In this document: positions 46,032 to 55,143 of the stretch, one piece after another
Layout of the letters: each line of letters opens with the position of its first letter
Numbering within the stretch: position 1 is the first letter of the stretch
From: Erythrobacter sp. HL-111
GTDB taxonomy: Bacteria > Pseudomonadota > Alphaproteobacteria > Sphingomonadales > Sphingomonadaceae
NCBI RefSeq assembly: GCF_900105095.1
Contig: NZ_LT629743.1
Location: 3,031,501-3,095,500, forward strand
Reading direction: 5' to 3'
DNA: 64,000 nucleotides
Translations under genes and position numbers: made by a program
Notes under the pieces: model-generated
Seen by the model: the letters and a program-made list of their open reading frames with translations, nothing else
Told to the model about the DNA's origin: nothing
The model's database searches: none

Positions 46032-46312
46032 CGCCTGCGCCACCCGGACAGCCCGGTGCGATGCGGCGCGGGCGCGCGATCGATCGGGATGGCGGCGGCC
46101 GCGGCTCGTCGCGCATTAGGCGTCGCTGCCTTACGCCGGGAGCGGGCCCCGCCGGAGCCGGATCGCCCGCCGGCCCTCGAGTCGCCGCTTTGAGCGGATC
46201 GAGGCAGGCAGCGTTTCCACGTGCAAGCGCGCCTTTACCCGGCGTTTACCTGACGGGGCTAACACTTCACCTTTTCGGCCCTGCGCTGCGGCCCGCGTCG
46301 AAGGAGGTGATG

Positions 46313-47293
46313 ATGCGTGATAACGTGACCGATCTTGCGGTGGTCCTTGCCGGGATCGGGGCCGGGCTTTGGCTGCAGGACGTCGTGGCGGGATTGACCG
46401 GGGCGAGCGGGATCAAGCTGTTGTTCGGTCAGGCCGTGATCTGGAGCGCGGTCATCGGGGTGAGCGTGTCATGGCTCGCGCGCCGGAGGCTCGCCGCGCT
46501 GGCCCGCCGCCTTTCCGTGCAGCTCGAGGCCCGGCAGGCAACGCCGCTCGCCCGCCGCGCCCGCGCGGGGCGGGGCGAACGCGCCGCCGGGGTGCTGTTC
46601 GCGCTCGGTGGGGCGGCGCTCACCGCGCTTGCGCTCGTCGATGCGACCACTTTCACCGGTCTGTTCGTGGAGGACGGGCCGTTCGAATATGGCTCGGCGC
46701 TGCTCTACCTTTTCGCCGCCTGGGCCTGCCTCCTGCTTGCCGTGCGTGCGCGCGGAGGTGGCCGCGGGCGGCTGGCCCTGTGGCTCGTCGGGCTTGCCGC
46801 GATGTTCGTGTTCGTCGGCGGGGAAGAGATAAGCTGGGGTCAACGCATCGTGGGTTTCGGCACGCCCGACGCCCTCGCCGCGGTCAACGTGCAGGGCGAA
46901 TTCACGCTCCACAACGTCTGGTCGAATTCGCTGTTCGTCTATCCCGGCCTAGCGGTGACGGCGGTGCTGCTGTTCGTGCTGCCGCTGGTCCACCGCCATG
47001 TGCCGACGATGCGACGGCTGCTCGACGCGCTCGAATTCCCGGTCGCGCCGCCGCTTGCGGCGGGGCTCTATGCCTTCGCGGTCGCGTGTTACGCGGTGAC
47101 CGGGCTGGCGCTCGGCACCCCGACGCCACTGCCGATCAACTGGTCGGACCACCTGCCGCATTACGACGACGAATTGCTCGAATTCCTGATCGCGGCGCTG
47201 TTCGCGATCCAGGCAGGCAGCCTGTGGCGGATCGCGCTGCCCGGCGGCGAGGCGGAGGTCCGGCAGGGGCAGGGCGGACTGGCGGCGGAATAG
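46313..47293 (+). CDS. Conserved polytopic membrane protein with EEISWGQR motif, 326 aa
   Basis: No named function. It has about eight hydrophobic segments (for example AVVLAGIGAGLWLQDVVAGL, LFALGGAALTALALVDA, LVGLAAMFVFVGG). The conserved-looking signature is GGEEISWGQRIVGFGTP followed, some 20 residues later, by NVQGEFTLHNVWSN. Glu, His and Asn in a membrane loop suggest an enzyme or binding site rather than a simple transporter, but this is inference. The start is set by AAGGAGGTG 4-5 bp upstream; another ATG one codon earlier overlaps that site. The 20 residues at the end are hydrophilic. Confidence 0.75.
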   Translation: MRDNVTDLAVVLAGIGAGLWLQDVVAGLTGASGIKLLFGQAVIWSAVIGVSVSWLARRRLAALARRLSVQLEARQATPLARRARAGRGERAAGVLFALGGAALTALALVDATTFTGLFVEDGPFEYGSALLYLFAAWACLLLAVRARGGGRGRLALWLVGLAAMFVFVGGEEISWGQRIVGFGTPDALAAVNVQGEFTLHNVWSNSLFVYPGLAVTAVLLFVLPLVHRHVPTMRRLLDALEFPVAPPLAAGLYAFAVACYAVTGLALGTPTPLPINWSDHLPHYDDELLEFLIAALFAIQAGSLWRIALPGGEAEVRQGQGGLAAE

Positions 47294-47384
47294 GTCCCGA
47301 TCCCCGCCGCACCCCGCGCGCGGCGGCGGGGCCGGCCGGGGGAGGTTTCATGAAGTAAGGGGGCTTGCGCGGCTCTTTGCGAGG

Positions 47385-47495
47385 TCAGGCGAGGCCGGGC
47401 GTTGCCGGGACGATCGCATAGGCGAAGAGGATCGCGCTCATGCAAAGCGAGATGGCGGCGGCGATGAGGTTGCGGCTGGTATCGGGGGTGAACAT
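47385..47495 (-). CDS. Small membrane peptide, 36 aa
   Basis: This short gene begins at an ATG with an excellent AAGGAGA 6 bp upstream. The product starts MFTPDTSRNL, then has one hydrophobic helix (LIAAAISLCMSAILFAYAIV) and ends PATPGLA. Genes of this kind, with an MFTP or MFTA start and a single helix, are common but poorly annotated in Erythrobacteraceae. It is divergent from the enoyl-CoA hydratase gene. The adjacent 47294-47384 holds only a GC-rich hairpin (around 47303-47332), possibly the end of both neighbouring transcripts. Confidence 0.55.
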   Translation of the reverse strand: MFTPDTSRNLIAAAISLCMSAILFAYAIVPATPGLA

Positions 47496-47773
47496 GGCGG
47501 GTCTCCTTGCTTCTCGTTCGTCTGCGGCGGCGGCGAGGGCCTCCGCTCGATGCCCGACGCTTTGCACGGCCCGTGCCAAACCTGCCGAAGCGCGCGAATC
47601 CGTGCTTGCGGGGGAACCCGGCGCGAAGGCTGCCGAGCCCGCGATGCAAAAGGTCGGGGATTTTTCCCAATCCTTGGGGCGGCGTTTCTCCCGCCTCCGT
47701 CCCTTCGCCAATCTGGCAGGTTTTCCTTTCGCAAGGGGCGTGCCATCGTGCCTGCGGAAGGAGAGCAGCATTC

Positions 47774-48646
47774 ATGACCGACTACACCCAGATCACCGTC
47801 AGCAAGGCCGACGGCATCGCCACCATCACCCTCGACCGCCCCGACAAGATGAACGCCTACACCCGCACCATGGGCGAGGAGATCATCGCGGCGATGGACG
47901 ATATCGATGCCGACGACGGCGTGCGCGCGGTGATCTTCACGGGAAGCGGGGAAAGGGCCTTCTGCGCGGGCGCCGACCTCACGCCCGAGAACGGCGGCCA
48001 GGTCTTTGCGAGCGGCGATGACGTCGCCGACCTTTCGGACGAGCGGGTCCGCGACGGCGGGGGGCTCCTCACGCTGCGCCTGTTCGAAGCGAAGAAGCCG
48101 CTGATCGCGGCCTGCAACGGGGTCGCCGTTGGGGTCGGCGCGACGATGCAGCTCGCCATGGACATCCGCCTCGCCAGCGAGACGGCGCGCTACGGCTTCG
48201 TCTTCGCGCGGCGCGGGATCGTGCCCGAAGCCGCTTCGAGCTGGTTCCTGCCGCGCATCGTCGGGATCAGCCAGGCGCTGGAATGGTGCTATTCGGGCCG
48301 GGTGTTCGATGCGGCCGAGGCGAAGGCCGGCGGCCTCGTTCGCTCGGTCCACGCGCCCGGTGACCTCATGTCCGCCGCGCGCGACCTCGCGGGGGAGATC
48401 GCCGCGAACACCTCGGCCATTTCGGTCGCCATGACGCGGGCGATGATGTGGCGCCTGATGAGCGCGGATCACCCGATGGAGGCGCACAAGATCGATTCGC
48501 GCGCGATCTACCGGCTTTCGCGCGGGGCCGATGCGAAGGAGGGCATCGCGAGCTTCCTCGAAAAGCGCCCCCCGGCCTATCCCGGCAAGGTGAGCGAGGA
48601 CATGCCCGATTTCTATCCGTGGTGGGAACAACGCGCCTACGAATAG
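47774..48646 (+). CDS. enoyl-CoA hydratase/isomerase family protein
   Basis: A 290-aa crotonase-fold enzyme. The family signature region reads AVIFTGSGERAFCAGADLTPENGG (oxyanion hole CAGADL), then KKPLIAACNGVAVGVGATMQLAMDIRLASETARYGFVFARRGIVPEAASSWFLPR. The catalytic Glu is in GIVPEAASSW; the other Glu position of true hydratases is not obvious here (Gly-Val-Gly-Ala), so an isomerase-like or other crotonase activity is possible. AAGGAGA 9-10 bp before the ATG sets the start. A MarR-type regulator gene follows 84 bp downstream. Confidence 0.88.
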   Translation: MTDYTQITVSKADGIATITLDRPDKMNAYTRTMGEEIIAAMDDIDADDGVRAVIFTGSGERAFCAGADLTPENGGQVFASGDDVADLSDERVRDGGGLLTLRLFEAKKPLIAACNGVAVGVGATMQLAMDIRLASETARYGFVFARRGIVPEAASSWFLPRIVGISQALEWCYSGRVFDAAEAKAGGLVRSVHAPGDLMSAARDLAGEIAANTSAISVAMTRAMMWRLMSADHPMEAHKIDSRAIYRLSRGADAKEGIASFLEKRPPAYPGKVSEDMPDFYPWWEQRAYE

Positions 48647-48706
48647 GCGGGCGTATCGAGGGCGGTTCGGCACGGGCGGCGGCGAGGTGACGCTTGCATG
48701 ACGTGG

Positions 48707-48724
48707 TGGTTTCATTAGAAACCA
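48707..48724. promoter_or_regulatory. 18-bp palindrome, candidate MarR operator
   Basis: TGGTTTC-atta-GAAACCA is a perfect inverted repeat with 7-bp arms, ending 6 bp before the start of the MarR-family gene. The size and spacing fit a winged-helix dimer site. It covers the place where a Shine-Dalgarno sequence should be, and none is seen. Confidence 0.6.
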
Positions 48725-48730
48725 TCTTCG

Positions 48731-49243
48731 ATGACCAGAACCCTTGCCGCCGATGCGCCCGCTGCCCTCGCCAGCGAAGAACCCTGGGGACTGGGCGGTT
48801 TCCTGCCCTATCGCCTGTCGATCGCCTCCAACGCGGTCAGCAGCCTGATCGCCGAGCGGTATCGCAAGCGCTTCGGCCTCAAGATCCCCGAATGGCGGGT
48901 GATGGCGGTGCTCGGCGATGCGGGCGGACCCGTGGGCCGCACGCAGCGCGACCTCACCCGCGCGACGCTGATGGACAAGGTGGCGGTCAACCGGGCGTGC
49001 AAGGTGCTCGAGCAGCGCGGCCTCGTCGCGCGCGCCGCGAACGAGGCGGACGGGCGCTCGCACCTGCTCGAACTGACGGGCGAGGGCCGCGCGGTCCATG
49101 CCGAGATCATGCCGCTCGCGCTCGCGACCGAGGCCGAGTTGTTCGAAGGGCTGGCGCCCGCAGAACAGGAGCAGATGAAGCGCCTGCTCAGGCGGATCTA
49201 CGAGCGCGCGATCGCCCTGTCGGAAGACCCGCCCGAAGGCTGA
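48731..49243 (+). CDS. MarR family transcriptional regulator
   Basis: A 170-aa winged-helix regulator. The middle part has the DNA-binding pattern: IPEWRVMAVLGDAGG, TQRDLTRATLMDKVAVNRACKVLEQRGLVARAANEADGRSHLLELTGEG, where the recognition helix and the DGR wing are clear. The N-terminal helix FLPYRLSIASNAVSSLIAERY and C-terminal helices would form the dimer. The ligand is unknown; neighbours suggest an acyl-CoA or aromatic-acid signal. The start lies 6 bp after an 18-bp palindrome and lacks a visible ribosome site, so translation may be leaderless. Confidence 0.9.
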   Translation: MTRTLAADAPAALASEEPWGLGGFLPYRLSIASNAVSSLIAERYRKRFGLKIPEWRVMAVLGDAGGPVGRTQRDLTRATLMDKVAVNRACKVLEQRGLVARAANEADGRSHLLELTGEGRAVHAEIMPLALATEAELFEGLAPAEQEQMKRLLRRIYERAIALSEDPPEG

Positions 49244-49320
49244 GGCCCGCCGCCCGGACGCGCGAACCGGCCGGATCCGCGCGTGGCGGGTCCGACCGGT
49301 TCGTGTGCGTGCGGCGCGCG

Positions 49321-50316
49321 CTACTTGATCAGCGCGTCCGAGATCGAGCAGGCGGCCGGGCCGAGGATGACCACGAACAGCACCGGCAGGATGAACAGGA
49401 TCAGCGGCACCGTCATGATCGCGGGCAGGCGCGCGGCCTTTTCCTCGGCGCGCATCATGCGCTCGTTGCGGAATTCGGCCGACAGCACGCGCAGCGCGGA
49501 GGCGAGCGGGGTGCCGTAACGCTCGGTCTGGATCATGGTGGTGACAACGCCCTTCACCGCTTCCAGGTTGACCCGGTAGGCGAGGTTGTTGAACGCCATC
49601 TTGCGTTCGTTGAGGAAGGACAGCTCGATCGCGGTGAGCGCGAATTCGTCGCCGAGTTCGGGATAGGCCCGGCCCAGTTCCTTCGCCACGCGGTTGAACG
49701 CGGCGTCGACGGTAAGGCCGGCCTCGGCGCAGATGACGAGCAGGTCGAGCGCGTCGGGCAGGCCCTTCTGGATCTCCTTCGTGCGCTTCTGCGCCTTGTT
49801 GGAGAGATAGAGTTCTGGCCCCTTGTAGCCGAGGAAGACCGACGCCCCGAAGGCGAGCGAGCGTGTCATCGGGCTCCAGTCGGGCCAGTATTCGACCACG
49901 TAGATCATCATCCCGGCAACGAGGCCGAAGGCGATCGGCAGCACCGCGCGCAGGCCGATGATGACGACCGCGAGTTCCTTGTTGCGGTAGCCCGCATGGG
50001 CGAGCTTCTGCTGCACCGCCGCGACCTGGCTCTGCTGCAGGACGTTCATCCGGCTTAGGCGGTCCTTGACCCGGTCGGTCGTGTCGGTCCGCCGCACGAG
50101 GCTGGTGCGCTTCTTCGCGCCCGAGTTGACGATCCCCGCCTTCAGCTCCTCGCGCCGGGCGTTCAGCGACTTCACCCGCTTCGCCATCGGGTCCTTGATC
50201 GTGATCGCGGCGTAGATCGCGAAAAGCACGGCGAGGGCGGCGATCCCGGCCAGGATCGAACCGACGAGGATGACGTCGAAGCCGAGCAGGGTGGGTCCGG
50301 GAGGTTGTGCGATCAT
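49321..50316 (-). CDS. tadC: Tad pilus assembly protein TadC (type II secretion F-like)
   Basis: An inner-membrane platform protein of the Tad (Flp) pilus, 331 aa. It carries the T2SSF domain (about 150-300): IQKGLPDALDLLVICAEAGLTVDAAFNRVAKELG, then FNNLAYRVNLEAVKGVVTTMIQTERYGTPLASAL. It has an N-terminal helix (about 15-35), middle helices and a final C-terminal helix pair. It is the last gene of the minus-strand cluster, 17 bp after tadB. With TadB it would form the platform that the CpaF ATPase turns, though no cpaF is present here. Confidence 0.92.
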   Translation of the reverse strand: MIAQPPGPTLLGFDVILVGSILAGIAALAVLFAIYAAITIKDPMAKRVKSLNARREELKAGIVNSGAKKRTSLVRRTDTTDRVKDRLSRMNVLQQSQVAAVQQKLAHAGYRNKELAVVIIGLRAVLPIAFGLVAGMMIYVVEYWPDWSPMTRSLAFGASVFLGYKGPELYLSNKAQKRTKEIQKGLPDALDLLVICAEAGLTVDAAFNRVAKELGRAYPELGDEFALTAIELSFLNERKMAFNNLAYRVNLEAVKGVVTTMIQTERYGTPLASALRVLSAEFRNERMMRAEEKAARLPAIMTVPLILFILPVLFVVILGPAACSISDALIK

Positions 50317-50333
50317 GGTGTTTCGTCCCGAAC

Positions 50334-51305
50334 TCAGATTTCGAAGCTGACCATCTTGGCCATGATGAACACGCCGATGCTCATCCAGATGAGCCCGCCC
50401 AGACCGGCCACCATCAGGCGTTCATCGACGAAGAAACCGCCGATGTAGTCCGGGTTGATCCAGTAGATCATGGCGAAGACGATGAAGGGCAGCGAGCCGA
50501 CGATGTAGGCCGATGCCTTCGATTCCGAACTCATCGCCTTGATCTTGAGCTTCATCTGGGCGCGCTTGCGCAGCACGTCGGCGAGGTTCGACAGGGTTTC
50601 GGCGAGGTTGCCCCCGGTTTCCCGCTGGATCGCGAGCGTGATGCAGAAGAAGTTGAATTCGGGGATGTCGAGCCGGTCGGCGGTTTCCTGGAGCGAATCC
50701 TCCATCGTCTTGCCGATCTTGATCCGTTCGGTGACGCCCTTGAACTCGATCCCGACCGGGCCGGGCACTTCCTGCGCGACCACGGCGAGCGTTTCGGTCA
50801 CCGGGAGGCCCGAGCGGAGCCCGCGCACGAGCAGCTCGATCCCGTCGGGGAACTTGGCGTTGAAGGCATTGGTGCGCTGCTTGATGAAGAAGCCGACCAC
50901 CATGTGCGGCAGCCCCGCGCCGACCAGCAGGCCGAGCCCGAGCGAGAGCAGCAGCGCGCCGCTCTGGATGAAGATCACCACCGCCACTGCGAGCCACAGG
51001 CCGAGGCTGGCGTAGAGATATTGCGACAGGGTCCAGCCCTTGCCGGTCCGGTCGAGCCGCATCGCGAGCGCTTCCAGCCGCGAACCCGATCCGGCCTTGC
51101 GGTAGAGCTTGGGCTTGCGCGCCGCGACCGCGCGCTTGAACTGGCTTTCGACCTTGGCGTCGAGGCTTTCGGAATGGCGGTAGCGCAGCGCCTCCAGCCG
51201 GCGCTTCTGCGCCTTGCCGGCGCCCGCGCCCTGCACGGCGAGGTAGATCACCACCAGCACGCTGAAGATCACGCCCGTGACGAGCAGGGTCTGTAGAAAA
51301 CTCAT
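50334..51305 (-). CDS. tadB: Tad pilus assembly protein TadB (type II secretion F-like)
   Basis: A 323-aa platform protein of the Tad pilus. Residues 1-20 form the first helix (LQTLLVTGVIFSVLVVIYLAV). The T2SSF domain is in the C-terminal half: FPDGIELLVRGLRSGLPVTETLAVVAQEVPGPVG and FFCITLAIQRETGGNLAETLSNLADVLRKR, the typical TadB signature. Two final helices are near 270 and 300. In most Tad clusters cpaF is immediately upstream; here the gene upstream is cpaE, with a 100-bp gap. Confidence 0.93.
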   Translation of the reverse strand: MSFLQTLLVTGVIFSVLVVIYLAVQGAGAGKAQKRRLEALRYRHSESLDAKVESQFKRAVAARKPKLYRKAGSGSRLEALAMRLDRTGKGWTLSQYLYASLGLWLAVAVVIFIQSGALLLSLGLGLLVGAGLPHMVVGFFIKQRTNAFNAKFPDGIELLVRGLRSGLPVTETLAVVAQEVPGPVGIEFKGVTERIKIGKTMEDSLQETADRLDIPEFNFFCITLAIQRETGGNLAETLSNLADVLRKRAQMKLKIKAMSSESKASAYIVGSLPFIVFAMIYWINPDYIGGFFVDERLMVAGLGGLIWMSIGVFIMAKMVSFEI

Positions 51306-51405
51306 GCCATCGGCTCCTGCCTCGTGTGTCTACCCGGCGTTCGACCGCCCGGCCGCGGGGCGGGGCGCCGGCGCGCTTGCGCGGCGGCGGCCCCGGCGCG
51401 GCGGA

Positions 51406-52692
51406 TCATTCGGCCGCTTCCGCCTCGGCCTTCTTCGCGTCCTTCTTCGCCAGCAGCGACTTGAAGTCGAACCCGCCGAGCAGGGACTTCTTCTCCTGGC
51501 CGACGCTTTCTAGATCGTCCTGGCTCGCGCCGACGATGCGTTCGGCGATCTGCCTGATCGCCGCGGTCGCCTTGCTCGCGCGGTTGGCATCGACGAAGAC
51601 CTGCCCCAGCTTGGCCGCGTTCGACGCCGCCTTGATGTCGTAGGGCACGGAAAAGTCGATTCGGCGCTCGATCGAGGCCTCGAAATCGCTTTTCGAGATC
51701 TCCGCCACGCCCGGCTGGACCTTGTTCGCGACGATCATCGGGTGCGCGTGCGCGGCGTTGGTCTTGAGCCAGGACAGGATGCGGATCGCGTCGCGCGCCG
51801 AGGCGAGCGTCAGTTCGCAGGTGACGAGGACGAGGTTCACGTCGCCCAGCAGCTGCGGGAAGTTGATCAGCATGTTGCGCGGCATGTCGATGACCGTCAT
51901 CTCGAAGGCCTGGCGGAATTCCTCCTCCAGCTGGACGAAGGCCGACCCGTCGGTCATCAAGGGCTGGTTGATCGGAGCTTCGGCCGACAGGATCGAGAGG
52001 TTGTCGTTCGCCCGGATCATCGCGCGTTCGATGAACAGCCCGTCGATGCGGCTCGGATTGTCGATCGCATCGGTCAGCCCGCGGCCCGGTTCGAGATCGA
52101 GCGCGAGCGCGCCGGTCCCGAAATGAACGTCGAGGTCGAGCAGCGCGGTCGGCGCCTTGTGCTGGTCGGAGAACAGCCAGGCGAGCGAGGTCGCGAGCGT
52201 CGAGGCGCCGACCCCGCCGCGCGTGCCGACCACCGCGGTCGAGATGTGCCGGCGCACGCTGTCGCCATCGCCCGAACGCGGCGCGGTGAAAACGGTCAGC
52301 GCATTGCCCAGCGCATCATGGACCTGCTGCGCCGACAGGGGCTTGAGCAGGTAGTCGTGGATCCCGCTCGCAAGCAGGTCGCGATAGAGCCGCACGTCGT
52401 TGACCTGGCCGATCGCGATCACGACCGTCCCCGGCTCGCACACCTCGGCGAGCGCGTTGATGTCGTTCAGGGGATCGCCGCTTTCCGACAGGTCGACGAC
52501 CAGGATCGCCGGGCTCGCGCTGACGGAGAGCGACTGGATCGCGTTCCTCAGGCCGCCCTTGTTGCACTTCTCCGGCTGCCAGCCCATCTCGATCACGACC
52601 GGGCGCAGCACGTCGAGCGCGGTGTCGTCGCAGATATAGGCCGCGAAGGGATCGCGATTGCCGGGAAGACCGTTTTTCCAGGGAGCATTCAT
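51406..52692 (-). CDS. cpaE: Pilus localisation ATPase CpaE/TadZ
   Basis: A 428-aa MinD/ParA-superfamily protein that places the Tad pilus machine at its site in the cell. The N-terminal ~125 residues look like a receiver-type domain with a degenerate phospho-site (IHDYLLKPLSAQQVHDAL at the end). The C-terminal ATPase has the deviant P-loop GTRGGVGASTLATSLAWL near residue 155 and DLDVHFGTGALALDLE for the switch region. The tail is Lys/Ala-rich (LLAKKDAKKAEAEAAE). The gene begins 3 bp after the end of cpaD. Confidence 0.92.
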   Translation of the reverse strand: MNAPWKNGLPGNRDPFAAYICDDTALDVLRPVVIEMGWQPEKCNKGGLRNAIQSLSVSASPAILVVDLSESGDPLNDINALAEVCEPGTVVIAIGQVNDVRLYRDLLASGIHDYLLKPLSAQQVHDALGNALTVFTAPRSGDGDSVRRHISTAVVGTRGGVGASTLATSLAWLFSDQHKAPTALLDLDVHFGTGALALDLEPGRGLTDAIDNPSRIDGLFIERAMIRANDNLSILSAEAPINQPLMTDGSAFVQLEEEFRQAFEMTVIDMPRNMLINFPQLLGDVNLVLVTCELTLASARDAIRILSWLKTNAAHAHPMIVANKVQPGVAEISKSDFEASIERRIDFSVPYDIKAASNAAKLGQVFVDANRASKATAAIRQIAERIVGASQDDLESVGQEKKSLLGGFDFKSLLAKKDAKKAEAEAAE

Positions 52693-52695
52693 GGC

Positions 52696-53403
<708 letters not shown>

Positions 53404-53425
53404 GGGGTTCACCTTTCCTCTCGCG

Positions 53426-55036
53426 TTACAGGCTGAAGCCGGGGGCCGCGGCGTCGGCGGTCCGGTCGGTCCGGCCGCGTCCGCGATCGTCGGCGCGCTT
53501 CGCCGGCTTGGGCAGTTGCGGCACCTTGCCGGGCACGATCGCGGCCGGGTCGGCATCGCTGACGTCGGGCGTCGGCGCGTCCTCGCCCGCCGCGGTCGGG
53601 CCGGGGCGCTTCGCCCCCGACTGGCCGGCGTGGTTCTGGTAGGCGAGCAGCTGTTCGAGCTCGTTCGCCGAACGATAGCCGTCGGTCGGCAGGGCGATGT
53701 CCTTCGCATCGACCGGCTTCACCAGGTAGGGCGTGACGACGATCACCAGCTCGCTCTCCCCGCGGCGGAATTCGCGGCTGCGGAAGAGGTTGCCGAGGAT
53801 CGGCACGTCGCCGAGGCCCGGCGCCTTGTCGAGCGCGTTCTGCGAATTGGTGCTCATCAGCCCCGCGATCATGAAGCTCTGGCCCGAGCCGAGTTCGACC
53901 GTGGTCTCGGTCCGCCTGGTGGTGAGCGCGGGGACCTGGAAACCGTTCAGCGTGATCGAGCCCTGGGTCGACAGCTCGGACACTTCCGGACGCACGCGCA
54001 TCGAAATGCGGCCGTTCGAAAGCACGGTCGGGGTGTAGGACAGGCTCACGCCGAACTGGCGGAACTGCACCGTGACCTGGCCGAGGCCCTGCGCGACCGG
54101 GATCGGGAATTCGCCGCCCGCGAGGAAGGTCGCGGTCTCGCCCGACAGCGCGGTCAGGTTGGGCTGCGAGATCGTGGTGATGAGGCCGAGCCGTTCCGAC
54201 AGGTCGAGCGCGCCGAGCGTGTCGATCCCGAACAGCCGGCCGAGCCCCGCGATCGAGGTGCCGTCGTTCGAATCGATCGCCGGGCCGGGGATCTCGGTCC
54301 CGTCGGGCAGGATGAAGGCCGACTGCGCGACGTCGTTGCCGACGCCGAGCGGGCCGTTCGTCAGCCACTGGTCGCGCCCGCCGAGCTGGCGGCCCGTGCC
54401 GACGCCGAAGCGGAAGCCGCTCGACCCGTCGATCTGGGTGAGGTTGCCGCCGATCTCGCGCACGAGGCTGCGGCTGACTTCGGCGAAGCGGACCTGCAGG
54501 TTGACCTGCAGGGGCGTCGCCGTCTTCATCCGGCTGATGACGTTGGCTTCCTCGCCGAGGAAGGCCTGGACGAGGCGTTCGGCCTCGGCGGCGTCCTCGG
54601 GCGCGGAGACGGTGCCGGTCAGCAGCACCGTGTTGGCGCCCATGGTCGCGACGTTCACCTCGGCATCCGGCATGGCGAGCGCGAGCATCTGGTCGATGCT
54701 CGAGATGTTGTTGCCGACCCGAATGTTGGCCGAGAAGATCACGTCGCCCCCGGCATTGCTGGCATAGATCGTCGTCTCGCCCCCGGCGCGGCCGAAGACG
54801 TAGAGCTGGTTCTGCGCCTTGATCTGGACATCGGCGATCGCCTCGTTGGCGACGAAGACATCGGTCATCGCGCCCGGCACGGTGACGAGTTCGCCGCGGC
54901 CGATCGACAGCACGATCTCCTGGCTGGGCCGTTCGACCTGCTGCGCGGTCGCGGTGGTGGCGGACATCGTCGAAGCGAGCATCGGCACCAGCGCAAGGCC
55001 CGCCAGCAGCAAAGTCTTTCTCAGGCGGCTAGTCAT
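53426..55036 (-). CDS. cpaC: Pilus secretin CpaC (RcpA)
   Basis: The outer-membrane secretin of the Tad pilus, 536 aa. A signal peptide (residues 1-31, ending TATAQ) precedes the BON/N0-like region (IVLSIGRGELVTVPGAMTDVFVANEAIADVQI). A second N-domain with NTVLLTGTVSAPEDAAEAERL follows, then the secretin domain: VNLQVRFAEVSRSLVREIG, LTALSGETATFLAGGEFPIPVAQ, and VELGSGQSFMIAGLMSTNSQNALDKAPGLGDVPILGNLFRS, which is the secretin signature. The C-terminal part is Pro/Ala rich. The start ATG is the one directly before the signal peptide; the much longer open frame upstream overlaps cpaB and is not coding. Confidence 0.94.
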   Translation of the reverse strand: MTSRLRKTLLLAGLALVPMLASTMSATTATAQQVERPSQEIVLSIGRGELVTVPGAMTDVFVANEAIADVQIKAQNQLYVFGRAGGETTIYASNAGGDVIFSANIRVGNNISSIDQMLALAMPDAEVNVATMGANTVLLTGTVSAPEDAAEAERLVQAFLGEEANVISRMKTATPLQVNLQVRFAEVSRSLVREIGGNLTQIDGSSGFRFGVGTGRQLGGRDQWLTNGPLGVGNDVAQSAFILPDGTEIPGPAIDSNDGTSIAGLGRLFGIDTLGALDLSERLGLITTISQPNLTALSGETATFLAGGEFPIPVAQGLGQVTVQFRQFGVSLSYTPTVLSNGRISMRVRPEVSELSTQGSITLNGFQVPALTTRRTETTVELGSGQSFMIAGLMSTNSQNALDKAPGLGDVPILGNLFRSREFRRGESELVIVVTPYLVKPVDAKDIALPTDGYRSANELEQLLAYQNHAGQSGAKRPGPTAAGEDAPTPDVSDADPAAIVPGKVPQLPKPAKRADDRGRGRTDRTADAAAPGFSL

Positions 55037-55143
55037 TTTTCGACCCCCCAAATCGGTCCGGTTCGGGCGCGGGGTCTGGCCTGCGCGCGCCGTGGTTTTG
55101 TTCGTGAGTGCCCCGGTCATCGTCTTTCTCCTCGCGGCACGCG

